A DNA stretch of 64,000 bases. Origin: Flavobacterium cerinum. GTDB taxonomy: Bacteria > Bacteroidota > Bacteroidia > Flavobacteriales > Flavobacteriaceae. Below are positions 24,834-35,100 of this stretch, one piece after another; positions within the stretch are counted from its first letter, which is position 1; each line of letters starts with the position of its first letter. A program made the position numbers and the translations under genes. The stretch spans positions 2,604,001-2,668,000 of the forward strand of contig NZ_CP101751.1 in the NCBI RefSeq assembly GCF_024496085.1. The letters run 5' to 3'. The notes beneath the pieces are model-generated. The model did no database searches and was not told where the DNA came from. It saw only the letters and a list, made by a program, of their open reading frames with translations.

Positions 24834-27200
24834 TTAGAATTTAAAGTTATAAGTTACAGAAGGCACAATTCCGAAGATGGATAATTTAATCGCTTCATTT
24901 CGGGCGGTATCTTCATTTTGACGGAAACTGATGGAAGCAGCATTTTTACGGCTATACAAGTTGTAAATACTGAAAACCCATTCACCCTGCCATCCTTTTT
25001 TCTTTTCCGGTTTTGGCGTATAAGTAGCCGATACATCCAAATGGTGATACAACGGCAGGTTATTGTCGTTACGACTGCCATAGCTCGGTACCGAAATTCC
25101 CTGATAAATATATTGTCCGTTCGGATAGGTTACCGGTTGCCCGGATTGTAAAGCGAAAATCGCTCCGAATGTCCATTTTTCGTTATGCGTGTACGATCCG
25201 GTAACCGATAGGTTATGCGTTTTGTCGTATCCGGAACGATACCATTCTCCGTTATTGATTCCGGTTTCGTTAGGCGTTCTTCCCGGTGTTTGCTGTTCGG
25301 AACGGGATAAAGTATAGGAAACCCATCCGGTTAATTTCCCGGTGTTTTTGCGCAACAAAACTTCCAATCCGTAAGCACGTGCACTTCCGTTTAATACAAC
25401 TTGCTCAATAGCATTATTAGCAATCAGATCGGCTCCGTCAATATAATCCACTCTGTTTTTAATTTTCTTATAGAAAGTTTCCACTTCTAAGGAATATTTA
25501 TCTTCATTAAAATTTCTGAAATAACCGATAGCATATTGATCCAATGTTTGCGGTTTCAGGAAATTATCACTCGGAGCCCATACATCCAGTGGTGTAGGAG
25601 AAGCGGTATTCGAAATCAAATGCAGGTACTGACTCATACGATTATAACTTGCCTTTACAGATTGATCATCATTTAAAGCATAGGAAACAGCTACCCGAGG
25701 TTCGAAATTATCAAAGCTCGCAATTGTTTTATTACGTCCGAAATACTCACTTCCGGTTGGTGTTCCTTTTTCATAAATCTTTAGATCATCGTTAAAGATA
25801 ACCGCCTGATTGTTGTCGTAAATATTCATTTTTTGTTGTCCTAAACGGTAGAACATCGAATAGCGTAAACCGTAATTAACAGAAAGATTCTCCGTTATTT
25901 TTTGCTCGGCATCAATATAGAAAGACGGTTCAAAGGCATATTTTTTATCCAATTGATCAGCATTGATACCGGAATTCGGTTTATTCGGTTCGATCGTTCC
26001 CGGATTGAAATCATAATAGATGGCATTAACACCATAGCTCAACTGTAATTTGTTGGATATATAATGTTTCAGATCGTATTTGAAATTGTAGTTTTTAATC
26101 CCTGAATCCCAGTTGAAGCCTACAAAGTCTAAAGTTAATCCATAGTAGTAATCACTGTAAATCAATGACATATTGGAGAATAGTTTATCGGAAAATAAAT
26201 GGTTCCAACGTAAGTTAACAACCGTGTTTCCGTAGGTATTCATAAAGTTACTGTTCAGATCAAATACATCACGACCGAAATATCCGGATAAATATAAATT
26301 GTTGTTATCATTGAGTTTATAGCTCAATTTGGTATTTAAATCATAGAAATAAGCGGAGTTTTTATTATCCGTCATTTTAAGGAATAAATGCGCATAAGAA
26401 GCTCTACCGGCAACAAGGAATGAACCTCTGTCTTTGGTAATCGGACCTTCAGCCAACAAACGACTGGAAATTAATCCGATACCGCCATTCATATGGAATT
26501 CCTTACTGTTTCCTTCTTTTTGGTAAATATCCAGAACCGAAGAAAGACGACCACCGAAACGCGCCGGAATTCCGCCTTTATACAATTTCAGATCTTTAAT
26601 CGCATCGGAGTTAAATACGGAAAAGAAACCGAATAAGTGAGACGAGTTATAAACGGTAGCCTCATCCAACAAAATCAGGTTTTGATCGGCAGAACCACCA
26701 CGTACGTTAAATCCGGAAGCGCCTTCACCGGCATTGGTTACACCGGGAAGTGTCAGAATCGATTTTAAAACATCCGTTTCTCCTAATACAACCGGCATTT
26801 TTTTAATTTCCTTAATGGAAAGCTTGTTAACACTCATTTCCGGGCGACGGATATCTACTTTTTTCTTATTCTCAGTAATTACAACTTCCTGTAAGTCCTG
26901 TGAATTTTCGCCCATTCCAAAGTTTTTACGGGTGTTTTGATTCAGCGTAAGGGTCTCTTCAATACCCTGATACCCCATGTAGTTCACCTGTACGGTGTAG
27001 GTTCCTTTCGGAACGGTAATCGAGTAAAATCCATACTCGTTTGTAGTAGCGCCGGTTTGCAGACTTTTAATGTAAACCGTTACCCCGATCAGGGTTTCGT
27101 TGTTCTTGGTATCCGAAATGGTACCGCTTAAGGTCACTTTCTCCTGAGCCATCATGCTGACGGAGCAAAAAAACAGGCAAATAAAAATTTTAAAGTTCAT
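24834..27200 (-). CDS. TonB-dependent receptor with carboxypeptidase-like regulatory domain
   Basis: A 788-aa outer-membrane receptor. It has a signal peptide ending SMMAQ, an N-terminal carboxypeptidase D regulatory-like beta-sandwich (about residues 23-105; VTVYIKSLQTGATTNEYGFY), a plug domain (about 120-230; GFNVRGGSADQNLILLDEA), and a beta-barrel ending in the aromatic NFKF. It imports a ligand across the outer membrane with TonB energy. No heme- or cobalamin-specific motif is seen, so the ligand is unknown. It is paired with the DUF4249 lipoprotein and preceded by a perfect -7 element. Confidence 0.93.
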   Translation of the reverse strand: MNFKIFICLFFCSVSMMAQEKVTLSGTISDTKNNETLIGVTVYIKSLQTGATTNEYGFYSITVPKGTYTVQVNYMGYQGIEETLTLNQNTRKNFGMGENSQDLQEVVITENKKKVDIRRPEMSVNKLSIKEIKKMPVVLGETDVLKSILTLPGVTNAGEGASGFNVRGGSADQNLILLDEATVYNSSHLFGFFSVFNSDAIKDLKLYKGGIPARFGGRLSSVLDIYQKEGNSKEFHMNGGIGLISSRLLAEGPITKDRGSFLVAGRASYAHLFLKMTDNKNSAYFYDLNTKLSYKLNDNNNLYLSGYFGRDVFDLNSNFMNTYGNTVVNLRWNHLFSDKLFSNMSLIYSDYYYGLTLDFVGFNWDSGIKNYNFKYDLKHYISNKLQLSYGVNAIYYDFNPGTIEPNKPNSGINADQLDKKYAFEPSFYIDAEQKITENLSVNYGLRYSMFYRLGQQKMNIYDNNQAVIFNDDLKIYEKGTPTGSEYFGRNKTIASFDNFEPRVAVSYALNDDQSVKASYNRMSQYLHLISNTASPTPLDVWAPSDNFLKPQTLDQYAIGYFRNFNEDKYSLEVETFYKKIKNRVDYIDGADLIANNAIEQVVLNGSARAYGLEVLLRKNTGKLTGWVSYTLSRSEQQTPGRTPNETGINNGEWYRSGYDKTHNLSVTGSYTHNEKWTFGAIFALQSGQPVTYPNGQYIYQGISVPSYGSRNDNNLPLYHHLDVSATYTPKPEKKKGWQGEWVFSIYNLYSRKNAASISFRQNEDTARNEAIKLSIFGIVPSVTYNFKF

Positions 27201-27247
27201 TTTTTTTGATAATTGTCGTTTTTTGATTGATGATTAAAAAATTACTG

Positions 27248-27255
27248 CAAAGATA
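27248..27255 (-). promoter_or_regulatory. -7 promoter element of the TonB receptor operon
   Basis: TATCTTTG on the minus strand is an exact TAnnTTTG match and predicts a start at about 27244, some 44 nt before the ATG. A good -33 TTG at the normal distance is not obvious. Confidence 0.5.
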
Positions 27256-27343
27256 CCTCTTGCAAGAAAAATTAAGTTAAAATTTATTTAAATTATTGTG
27301 TTATTATATTAGTGGCGTTCGTATAAAAAATAATGCTAATAGA

Positions 27344-27372
27344 TTGAAAATAGTTCGATTACTCTATTTTTG
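27344..27372 (+). promoter_or_regulatory. promoter of the second LytS/LytTR pair
   Basis: TTG at 27344 and a perfect TATTTTTG -7 element at 27365-27372 lie 21 nt apart (start to start). The predicted transcription start falls at about 27376-27378, on or next to the ATG at 27378, so the message would be leaderless or nearly so. Confidence 0.6.
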
Positions 27373-27377
27373 CAATC

Positions 27378-28382
27378 ATGAAACTACGGCTTACCTACGA
27401 AAACTTCTGGGTTCGGAATACTACCTTTTATCTGCTGCTTTTTTCGTTATTTTTATATAATGAATATGCTGACAGGGAACAGAATAAAACTCCGGAACTT
27501 ATATTAATAGAATTAATACTGATCTTAACGGCCATTTATGCGGCAGTCATGTTTAGTAACGTGATTCTTGTAAGAAAATTTCTTTTGGAGCGAAAATATT
27601 TTACTTTTTTTAAATATTTCGCACTTTTTTGGTTGTTTTATATTATCGTTCAGGTACAGGTAACCCAAAACTTCGGAGAGTATATTTCGCTTTTCAATGA
27701 AATACTCGGAACACTTTTTATGCTTTTTGTCGGAACCGGAATTTATTTTATTCACCTCTGGGTTTTACAAAACGTATTCCGAACCCATAAAAAACTACTG
27801 AATTCGCAGGCTGAGCTGACTTTCCTAAAACAACAGCTTAATCCGCATTTTTTACTTAATGCGATGAACAATCTCTATGGTGATGCACTCGCGGAGCCGC
27901 AAACCGTAGCCGAAAAAATACTGAAGCTTTCCGGTTTGTTGCGGTATCAGATTGAAGCTACTAAAAAAGAATATGTATGTCTGACGGAAGAGATTGATTT
28001 TGTCCAGAAATACATTGGTTATCACCAGTATAAAAGTCATAATCTAAGAGTAACAGAACGCTCAGAAGGTGATTTTGAGAATTTTTTTATACTACCGCTC
28101 GTATTTATGACGTTAATCGAAAATGCCATCAAGTTTTCGTCAGAATGCGAACAACCTTATGTCGACATTCACTGGAAGTTTTTGGATGATCATTTAATTT
28201 TTACAATAGAGAATAATTGCCTTGCAGAAGGTTCATTTCTGGAAAGCACAGGACTTGGACTGGAGAATTTAAGACGAAGACTGATCGTGTCTTTTGTAAA
28301 ACATAAAATCACAATTGATAAAAATGTTACCGGTATTTTTAAATTGGAATTACAATTATGGAAATTAAATATAAATGCTTAG
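27378..28382 (+). CDS. LytS-type sensor histidine kinase
   Basis: A 334-aa kinase with four predicted transmembrane helices in residues 12-135, then the His_kinase domain with His157 in LNPHFLLNAMNNL and an ATPase domain with TLIENAIKFS and STGLGLENLRRRL. The membrane part has no recognised extracellular sensor. It pairs with the LytTR regulator that overlaps its 3' end by 25 nt. The ATG sits almost at the predicted transcription start. Confidence 0.9.
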   Translation: MKLRLTYENFWVRNTTFYLLLFSLFLYNEYADREQNKTPELILIELILILTAIYAAVMFSNVILVRKFLLERKYFTFFKYFALFWLFYIIVQVQVTQNFGEYISLFNEILGTLFMLFVGTGIYFIHLWVLQNVFRTHKKLLNSQAELTFLKQQLNPHFLLNAMNNLYGDALAEPQTVAEKILKLSGLLRYQIEATKKEYVCLTEEIDFVQKYIGYHQYKSHNLRVTERSEGDFENFFILPLVFMTLIENAIKFSSECEQPYVDIHWKFLDDHLIFTIENNCLAEGSFLESTGLGLENLRRRLIVSFVKHKITIDKNVTGIFKLELQLWKLNINA

Positions 28383-29053
28383 TCGTCGATGATGAAAAAC
28401 CGGCGCATCAGGTTATCAGATCGCATATCGAACAATGCCCGGAGCTTATTTACGGCGGAAGTGCCTATAACGGAAAGGAAGCCCTGCAAAAACTGGTTAA
28501 TCAGGAATATGATATTATATTTCTGGATATCAATATGCCTATTCTTACCGGCGTTGAGTTGATGGAACGGATGCCGAAACGTCCGGTGACTATTGTTACA
28601 ACAGCCTATTCGGACTATGCACTGAAATCGTTTCAACATGATGTTGTGGATTATCTGCTAAAACCGGTTTCATTTCCGCTTTTTGCTAAAGCTATTGAAA
28701 AAGCAAAACTGTTTTGTGATGCGAATGGTCATAAAACAGAGATAAAAAATACCATCCGTCTTAAAGTAAACGGTGAAGTAACGGATATCGAGCTAACTGC
28801 GATTATTTGTATCGAAAGTGTGGGCAATTACCTGAAAATTTATATCCGGGAAAATATTGTGCCGATTGTAGTATATGGTAGTCTTATCGAGATTATGGAC
28901 AATCTTGATAATCGTTTTGTACAGGTACATCGTTCGCATATTGTTAACTCAGAACATTTAAAAGGCAATAACAAACACAACCTGACGTTAACCGATGATC
29001 GCATTATCCCGATCGGACGAAAATACCAGATTCTGGCCGATAAACTCTACTAA
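28358..29053 (+). CDS. LytTR family response regulator
   Basis: A 231-aa regulator. The receiver domain shows VVDDEKPA, the phosphoacceptor Asp57 in FLDINMPI and VVDYLLKPVSF. A LytTR domain follows (about residues 130-230; FVQVHRSHIVN near 190). It is translationally coupled to its kinase and followed by a terminator. Possible targets include the neighbouring TPR regulator or the large surface-protein genes, but no clear repeat operator was found. Confidence 0.92.
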   Translation: MEIKYKCLVVDDEKPAHQVIRSHIEQCPELIYGGSAYNGKEALQKLVNQEYDIIFLDINMPILTGVELMERMPKRPVTIVTTAYSDYALKSFQHDVVDYLLKPVSFPLFAKAIEKAKLFCDANGHKTEIKNTIRLKVNGEVTDIELTAIICIESVGNYLKIYIRENIVPIVVYGSLIEIMDNLDNRFVQVHRSHIVNSEHLKGNNKHNLTLTDDRIIPIGRKYQILADKLY

Positions 29054-29077
29054 GACAACTTTCAGGTTGTCTTTTTT
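29052..29077 (+). terminator. intrinsic terminator of the second LytS/LytTR operon
   Basis: AAGACAAC-TTTCAG-GTTGTCTT hairpin starting at the stop codon, with the T run continuing to 29077. The 208 nt that follow, before the next gene, contain no other recognisable feature. Confidence 0.87.
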
Positions 29078-29261
29078 ATTAAGAATAAGTTTATAGCAAT
29101 AAAGGTAACCTCCTTTTTCATGTTACATTTTTTTGTGATATAAAGGGATTCGTTTTAAAAAATCAGGATATGGGCGATATTGTTTTAACCTTCTAAAATC
29201 ATTGTGATTGTTAGTATTATCGATACATTTGTAACACATTGTATAATTTCGGAACGGTCAG

Positions 29262-30842
29262 ATGAAGTATAACAAAGTACAATCTTATTGCTTATTACTG
29301 TTTATTTTTACCTGGATAGTATCATCAGATACTGTAATGGCGCAAGCTGTATCTAAACAACAGCTTTTATTTAACGAATCAGAAGAACTGGTTTACTCCA
29401 AACCGGACGAAGCTTTAAAAGTGGCGCAGCATTTACTGAAAAATGCCGGCTCCGGAAAAGAAAACGCCAAAATCAATCTCTTGCTGGCCAAAATTTATGA
29501 GGCAAAAGGCGATTATAACAATGCGCTGACCTATTTGTATGAAGCGAATAAAGGGGTTGCCGATTTATCCGAAAGAGATGCCGTTGAAGTATCGGTTACC
29601 CAATCCGGGATTTTAAGAGCGTTATATTTTGACAATCAATCACTAAATTACTTTAAAGAAGCCCGCCATCGCGCTGATAAAATAAAAGATCCGGCAACAA
29701 AAGGCTATGCTCTTGGTTTGTTACAGCTTGAAAAAACGATGATGAACCTGGAAAGGGAAAACTACAAGGCAGCCTTACAAAATCTCAATCGGGATAATTT
29801 TATATTTAAAGACCAAAGTCGTAAAGACGAAGAAGAACTGGCATTATGGATTGCCATTGCTAAGGCTCGTATCTATAGCAGTACCAACGAATATACAAAA
29901 GCGGAGGGGCATTTTTCAGCCATTTTAAAACGTCTGGATACGATGAAAGTGAAAAATAACTATATCGAAGTATTTGCTTTAAGCGGAATGGCTTCAGTCT
30001 ATTTTCATAAAAAAGAGCATTCAGATGCGATCCGATTATTGTTAAAAGCACTTCAGAAATCACAACCTTTTGAAAATCTGTATTTTGCTGAAATTCTAAA
30101 CAAACAAATAGCGATTAATTATCTGGCTTTAAATGATACAGCAAATTATAAATTTTACAATACGAATTTCTTAAAAGCCAATGCTGAAGTTGAAAAAATA
30201 GAACAGGAATCGGTCAATACGGCTTATAATCTGATTACACAGGAATATGAAAATCAATACCTTTCCCGTAAGCAGAATTATATCACTTTGTTTTATACGG
30301 CTTTAGGTCTAACGTTTGCGATTATAGTAATCGGCGGATTGTTTTGGTTTAAATTTCATTCAAAGAAAAAGCGACTTCGTGAGATTATCAGTTATCTGGA
30401 AGTGACCCGTAATAACCTCATCATCGGATTTACTGAGAAAAAAGAGGTTACGAAAAAGAGTACCATACCGCAAGAAACGGAACAGGCTTTACTGGCTAAG
30501 CTGAAACGTTTTGAAAATTCAACAAAATTTACCAGTAATGATATGTCGCTCGCTGTTTTAGCCGGGCAATTCGAGACGAATACGAAATACCTGTCGGAGA
30601 TTATCAATAAGCACTATGATATGAATTTCAATACGTATATCAACAAGTTACGGATTAATTATATCGTCGAAAAACTGAAATCGGATCCGAATTTCAGGAA
30701 TTATAAAATCAGTTATCTCGCTGAAAACAGTGGCTTTTCTTCCCACAGCAGTTTTGCAACGGTATTTAAATCGATTACGGGAATTGCTCCGATTACTTTT
30801 ATCGAGTTATTAAAGAATGAAATGGAGGTGACCAATGGGTAA
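29262..30842 (+). CDS. membrane-anchored TPR protein with AraC-type HTH domain
   Basis: A 526-aa Bacteroidota-type regulator. It has an N-terminal hydrophobic signal or anchor (residues 8-28), tetratricopeptide repeats through about residue 310 (for example KIYEAKGDYNNALTYLYEA), one transmembrane helix (about 343-365), a coiled linker and a C-terminal AraC helix-turn-helix (about 425-520; ISYLAENSGFSSHSSFATVFK). The TPR part would be periplasmic and the HTH cytosolic. It overlaps the next TPR gene by 8 nt, and the pair precedes the giant surface protein gene, which it may control. Confidence 0.9.
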   Translation: MKYNKVQSYCLLLFIFTWIVSSDTVMAQAVSKQQLLFNESEELVYSKPDEALKVAQHLLKNAGSGKENAKINLLLAKIYEAKGDYNNALTYLYEANKGVADLSERDAVEVSVTQSGILRALYFDNQSLNYFKEARHRADKIKDPATKGYALGLLQLEKTMMNLERENYKAALQNLNRDNFIFKDQSRKDEEELALWIAIAKARIYSSTNEYTKAEGHFSAILKRLDTMKVKNNYIEVFALSGMASVYFHKKEHSDAIRLLLKALQKSQPFENLYFAEILNKQIAINYLALNDTANYKFYNTNFLKANAEVEKIEQESVNTAYNLITQEYENQYLSRKQNYITLFYTALGLTFAIIVIGGLFWFKFHSKKKRLREIISYLEVTRNNLIIGFTEKKEVTKKSTIPQETEQALLAKLKRFENSTKFTSNDMSLAVLAGQFETNTKYLSEIINKHYDMNFNTYINKLRINYIVEKLKSDPNFRNYKISYLAENSGFSSHSSFATVFKSITGIAPITFIELLKNEMEVTNG

Positions 30843-32010
30843 AATCGTTTTCCGAAAATTTAGTTTCATATTATATCTTCTTGTCGGTTTTATGCTAACA
30901 GAGAATACTGTTTACGGTCAATCGGCACAAAACCTTGATAGTATTATCCGGGTAAGTATCCGGGAGATGTACGGTAATCCCGATAAAGTAATCGCAGCCG
31001 GAAGAGAAGTGGTTAGTAAAGCCGGGAATGATGTAAATATCAAAATACGAGGGTATAAGCTGATATCTGATGGTTATTCTTCAAAAAGAGATTATGAAAA
31101 ATCACTGGAATATGTAATTAAAGCCAATCAGCTATTACCGAAGTGCCAGGATGAATTGCTTAAAATACAGATGATCAATAAAGCCGGTATTCAATATCAT
31201 CAGTTAAAAATTTACGATAAAGCGATTCAAAGCCTGGATGAAGCAGAACAATTGTGTTTTGAATATCCGGTTCGGGATTCGGTTCGGGTTAGTCTCGGAT
31301 TAAATTATCTGGTCAGAGGGTTTATTTATAAAGAAAAGCTAAACTGTGATATTGCGATTACTTTTTTCGACAGAGGAATTGCTGAAATCAACCAGTCGAA
31401 GGCAGCCGGGAATAACGCCTCGAAGATTAGTATTGCCAAATACAATAAAGGAAATTGTTATATCCTGATGTCGGATAATGAAGCTGCGATTAAAAGTTTT
31501 AAGGAATCCGGTGATCTGGCCAAAGCGGTAAATGCCTATAGTTTGCAGGGATTTGCTTTAAAAGGATTGGCACAGGTTTACACACTGGAAGGAAAATATA
31601 CCGAAGCCATAGCAACATTAAAAGAAGCATTGAAAATTTCAGGAAACGTAGAGGATCTGATTTTAAATCAGGAAATCTACAAAGGACTGTCTGAAAATTA
31701 TCTGGCAGTTAACGAATGGAAACATTATAAAGAGTACAGAACCCAATATCTTCAAACCCAATTAAAGATTAAAGAGCGGGAACGTAAATCAATTAGTGAC
31801 TCGCTTAATGAGGCAGAAAAAGAAGAAGAATTTAAATTGAAAAATGATATACCGAAGTTTATTTACGGTTGTATCGGTCTTTTTTTAATCTCCGTTTTGA
31901 TCCTGTTTTTCTTCTTTTTGTCTGTCAAAAAATCTAAAAAGAAGATTGAAAAACTTGAAAATGTAATCCAAAGCTTACAAAATGAAAAACCGTTAAGGGA
32001 AAGTAAATAA
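30835..32010 (+). CDS. tetratricopeptide repeat membrane protein without HTH
   Basis: A 391-aa protein with a signal or anchor (residues 9-28), TPR units (for example HQLKIYDKAIQSLDEAEQL and VYTLEGKYTEAIATLKEAL), one transmembrane helix near 340-362 and a short charged coiled tail. Its architecture copies the upstream TPR-HTH protein up to the transmembrane helix but stops before any DNA-binding domain. It probably works as a partner or modulator of that protein, since they are translationally coupled. The 147 nt after it contain a weak GTTAAA/TTTAAC hairpin at 32014-32031. Confidence 0.85.
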   Translation: MGKIVFRKFSFILYLLVGFMLTENTVYGQSAQNLDSIIRVSIREMYGNPDKVIAAGREVVSKAGNDVNIKIRGYKLISDGYSSKRDYEKSLEYVIKANQLLPKCQDELLKIQMINKAGIQYHQLKIYDKAIQSLDEAEQLCFEYPVRDSVRVSLGLNYLVRGFIYKEKLNCDIAITFFDRGIAEINQSKAAGNNASKISIAKYNKGNCYILMSDNEAAIKSFKESGDLAKAVNAYSLQGFALKGLAQVYTLEGKYTEAIATLKEALKISGNVEDLILNQEIYKGLSENYLAVNEWKHYKEYRTQYLQTQLKIKERERKSISDSLNEAEKEEEFKLKNDIPKFIYGCIGLFLISVLILFFFFLSVKKSKKKIEKLENVIQSLQNEKPLRESK

Positions 32011-32157
32011 AAAGTTAAATTATATTTTAACTGATTGCTTATTAGTTGTTTAAACTCCTTTTTTCTCTTTTGAAATTCCGGAAACCATAAAGCCTATACC
32101 TATTATAGTAGGATTCATGTAATTATTTTTATTGCAAAACTATTAACTGATCAAGTA

Positions 32158-35100
32158 ATGAAAATGCAAAGAAAATTACAATTAACTACTCAAGGTTTTT
32201 TGTGGATTGGCTTTCTGGATTTCCTTTCCGGTTTTCCAGAATGTTTATTGCACAAAAAAATAAAAGGTAAGATACTGACGTTTCTTGTCCTTTTATTTTC
32301 AATTTCGGGTTATAGTCAGCTGACTACCGAAAATTTTGAAGGAGGAATCCCCACCTCCTGGACATTGTTTCAAAACACTGTCGGAACTTCAAGTTGGGGT
32401 ATTTCCAACGATGGTTATTTAGGAGGTAATGCGGCTTATATCAATCCGGCTTCTGAAAACATCGGTGCGGGAAATACAGCTCAGTATTTCCTGGTCACAC
32501 CTTTGGTACCGGTACCGGCCAACGGTGAATTGCGCTTCTTTACCAAACAGGGAAGTGCAACAAACAACGGTACAATTTACCAGATTCGGCTTTCTACAGC
32601 TAGTCAACCGGACATCAATGGTTTTTCGGTAGTCTTGAAATCATGGACCGAAGCGGATTTGAATACCGGATCTCCTACAACTTACGAAGAAAAAGTCGTG
32701 GCTATTCCGGATAATATTCCGGTAGGATTAGAGATTTATATTGCTTTTGTGGCTATTAATACACAAACAGGTGCCACGCCAACCGGTGATGCCTGGTTTG
32801 TAGATAATGTTAGGGTTGTAGAATCCTGTTTAAAGGTACAACAACCCAATTTTACGGCGAGCAACATAACAGCACATACGGCTAATTTATCGTGGACGCA
32901 TCCGTCATCCAACTCGTTTGAAATTCAGGTTGTGCCACAGGGAACAACACCGGCTGCAAACGGAACTCCGACAACCAATTCCTATTCGGCTTCCTCTTTA
33001 GTTGCCAATTCGTTTTATGATGTTTATATCCGGACAAATTGTACCGGAACTGTGCCACAAAGTGAATGGGCAGGTCCTTTTACATTTAAAACCGGTATCT
33101 TAGGATTGTCGTGTAGTGAACCGATCGTAATTCCGGATGTCACAACGCAGGCTTACACTTTGTCTGCAAACCTGAATCAATATCAGAATCCGGCCGTAAC
33201 GTACGCAACACATGGAAGCGGATGTTTATCGCCGGCAATTACAAATAATTATTTGAGCGGTGCCAAAGCGTTTCTGACCTATACACCAACAACAACTGGT
33301 TTAATTACAATAACTCAGACCACATTAGGCGGAACAGGATGTTTTAATAACTCAACCGGAGTTTTTGTGTATCAGAGTTGTGCAGATGTAGGTGTATCCT
33401 GTATTGCCGGGATGAACACCGCAACAGCGAATGTACCGAAAAGAATTTCCAATCTTTATGTACAGGCAGGACAGACTTATGTGATTGTGGTTTCATCGAA
33501 TTTGGCACCATCGGCAAGTATCTGTTTCAATCTGAAAGTAGAAAGTTCAACTTGTCCGGCTCCGGCTACATTCACATATAAAAATCTGTTGCAAAATAGT
33601 GTATCGTTTTCTTGGGATAACGTAGGCGGATTTGCTACTGCATGGGAATATAAAGCCGTACCAACCGGATCAGGAGCGCCTACAGGTGCAGGAACGGCTA
33701 CAACAACTAACGTTGATAATGTAATTAATACAGGATTAGCACCGGGAACAACATACGATTTATATGTGCGTTCCGTTTGTGGCAGCGTTCCCGGAAACTG
33801 GAGTCTTCCGTATAAATTTACAACACAATGTACAGTTTTTAATACACCGTATTCGACTCAGTTTACCGGAACTTCTGCTACGGTTTCAGCACCTTGTTGG
33901 ACTGCCGTGGATGTAAATAACGACGGTTTAACCTGGTCGTATCTTGGTGGTTATGCAACTATGCTGACCAATACGTATCAGAATTATAACAACGATATCT
34001 TTGTTTCCCCACAGGTAAATGTGAGCGGAACACCAAAAAGATTACGTTTTAAACATCAGGTTGTTGGCGGAGTATCAAGTTATGCGATTCGTATCTCAAC
34101 AACGGGTATCGGAGCGCAAAACTTTACAATCGAGCTAATGCCCGATACACCGATCACGAATACAACCTGGGTAGAGAAAATTATCAATATTCCGACATCC
34201 ATTACAGGACCGATTAATATTGCATGGGTCGTTAGTCCGGCGACAGCACATACGGCAACGCGAATCTCTATTGATGATGTCTTTATTGAAGACAAACCGG
34301 CTTGTCCGGATCCGTTAAGTCCGGTTGCCCAAAACGTAACCGAAGATCAGGCTTCATTATCCTGGGTTAACGGTGATACCGAAACACAATGGCAAGTAGC
34401 AATTCAGCCATACGGAACCGGAGTACCAACCGGAACAGGGACACTGGTAAACAGTAATCCGTATTTGGCAACCAACCTGAATCCGGCTACACATTATGAG
34501 TATTATGTAAGAGCTTATTGTTCGGCTACACAACAGAGTAACTGGGTAGGACCCTTTGATTTTACAACGGCTTGTATTACGTTCCCGACACCTTTTTCGG
34601 AGAGCTTTAACGATACGGATCCGACAACCAAAAAATTCTGTTGGACCACCAATAATGCAAATGGTGATGGCGCTCAATGGACAATGGGAGCAACGGAAGC
34701 CCGTATTCAACGTGGTTTTATGGGGCCGAACTCATTTGACGACTGGTTGATTACGCCTGCAATTCACGCAGTAGGTAACAAAAAGCTGACGTTTAAATAC
34801 CGCGCTTTATTAACACCGTTTACACCCAACCCGAGACATGGTATTCAGGTATTGATCTCAACGACCGATACCAATCCGGCCAGTTTTACGGAAATTGCTC
34901 CGTTAATGGAATTTACCAATACAACCTATCAGGAGAAATCGTTGTATTTCACCGGTACGGGAACGGTATATATCGCTTTTAGAGTACCACCGGAATTAGT
35001 AGCACCGGGAACAGCTTCGACATTAAATCTGGATGATGTATTGATTGTCGATGCTCCGGCTTGTCCGAATCCGTCTGATTTAGCAGCAGCGGGTATTACA

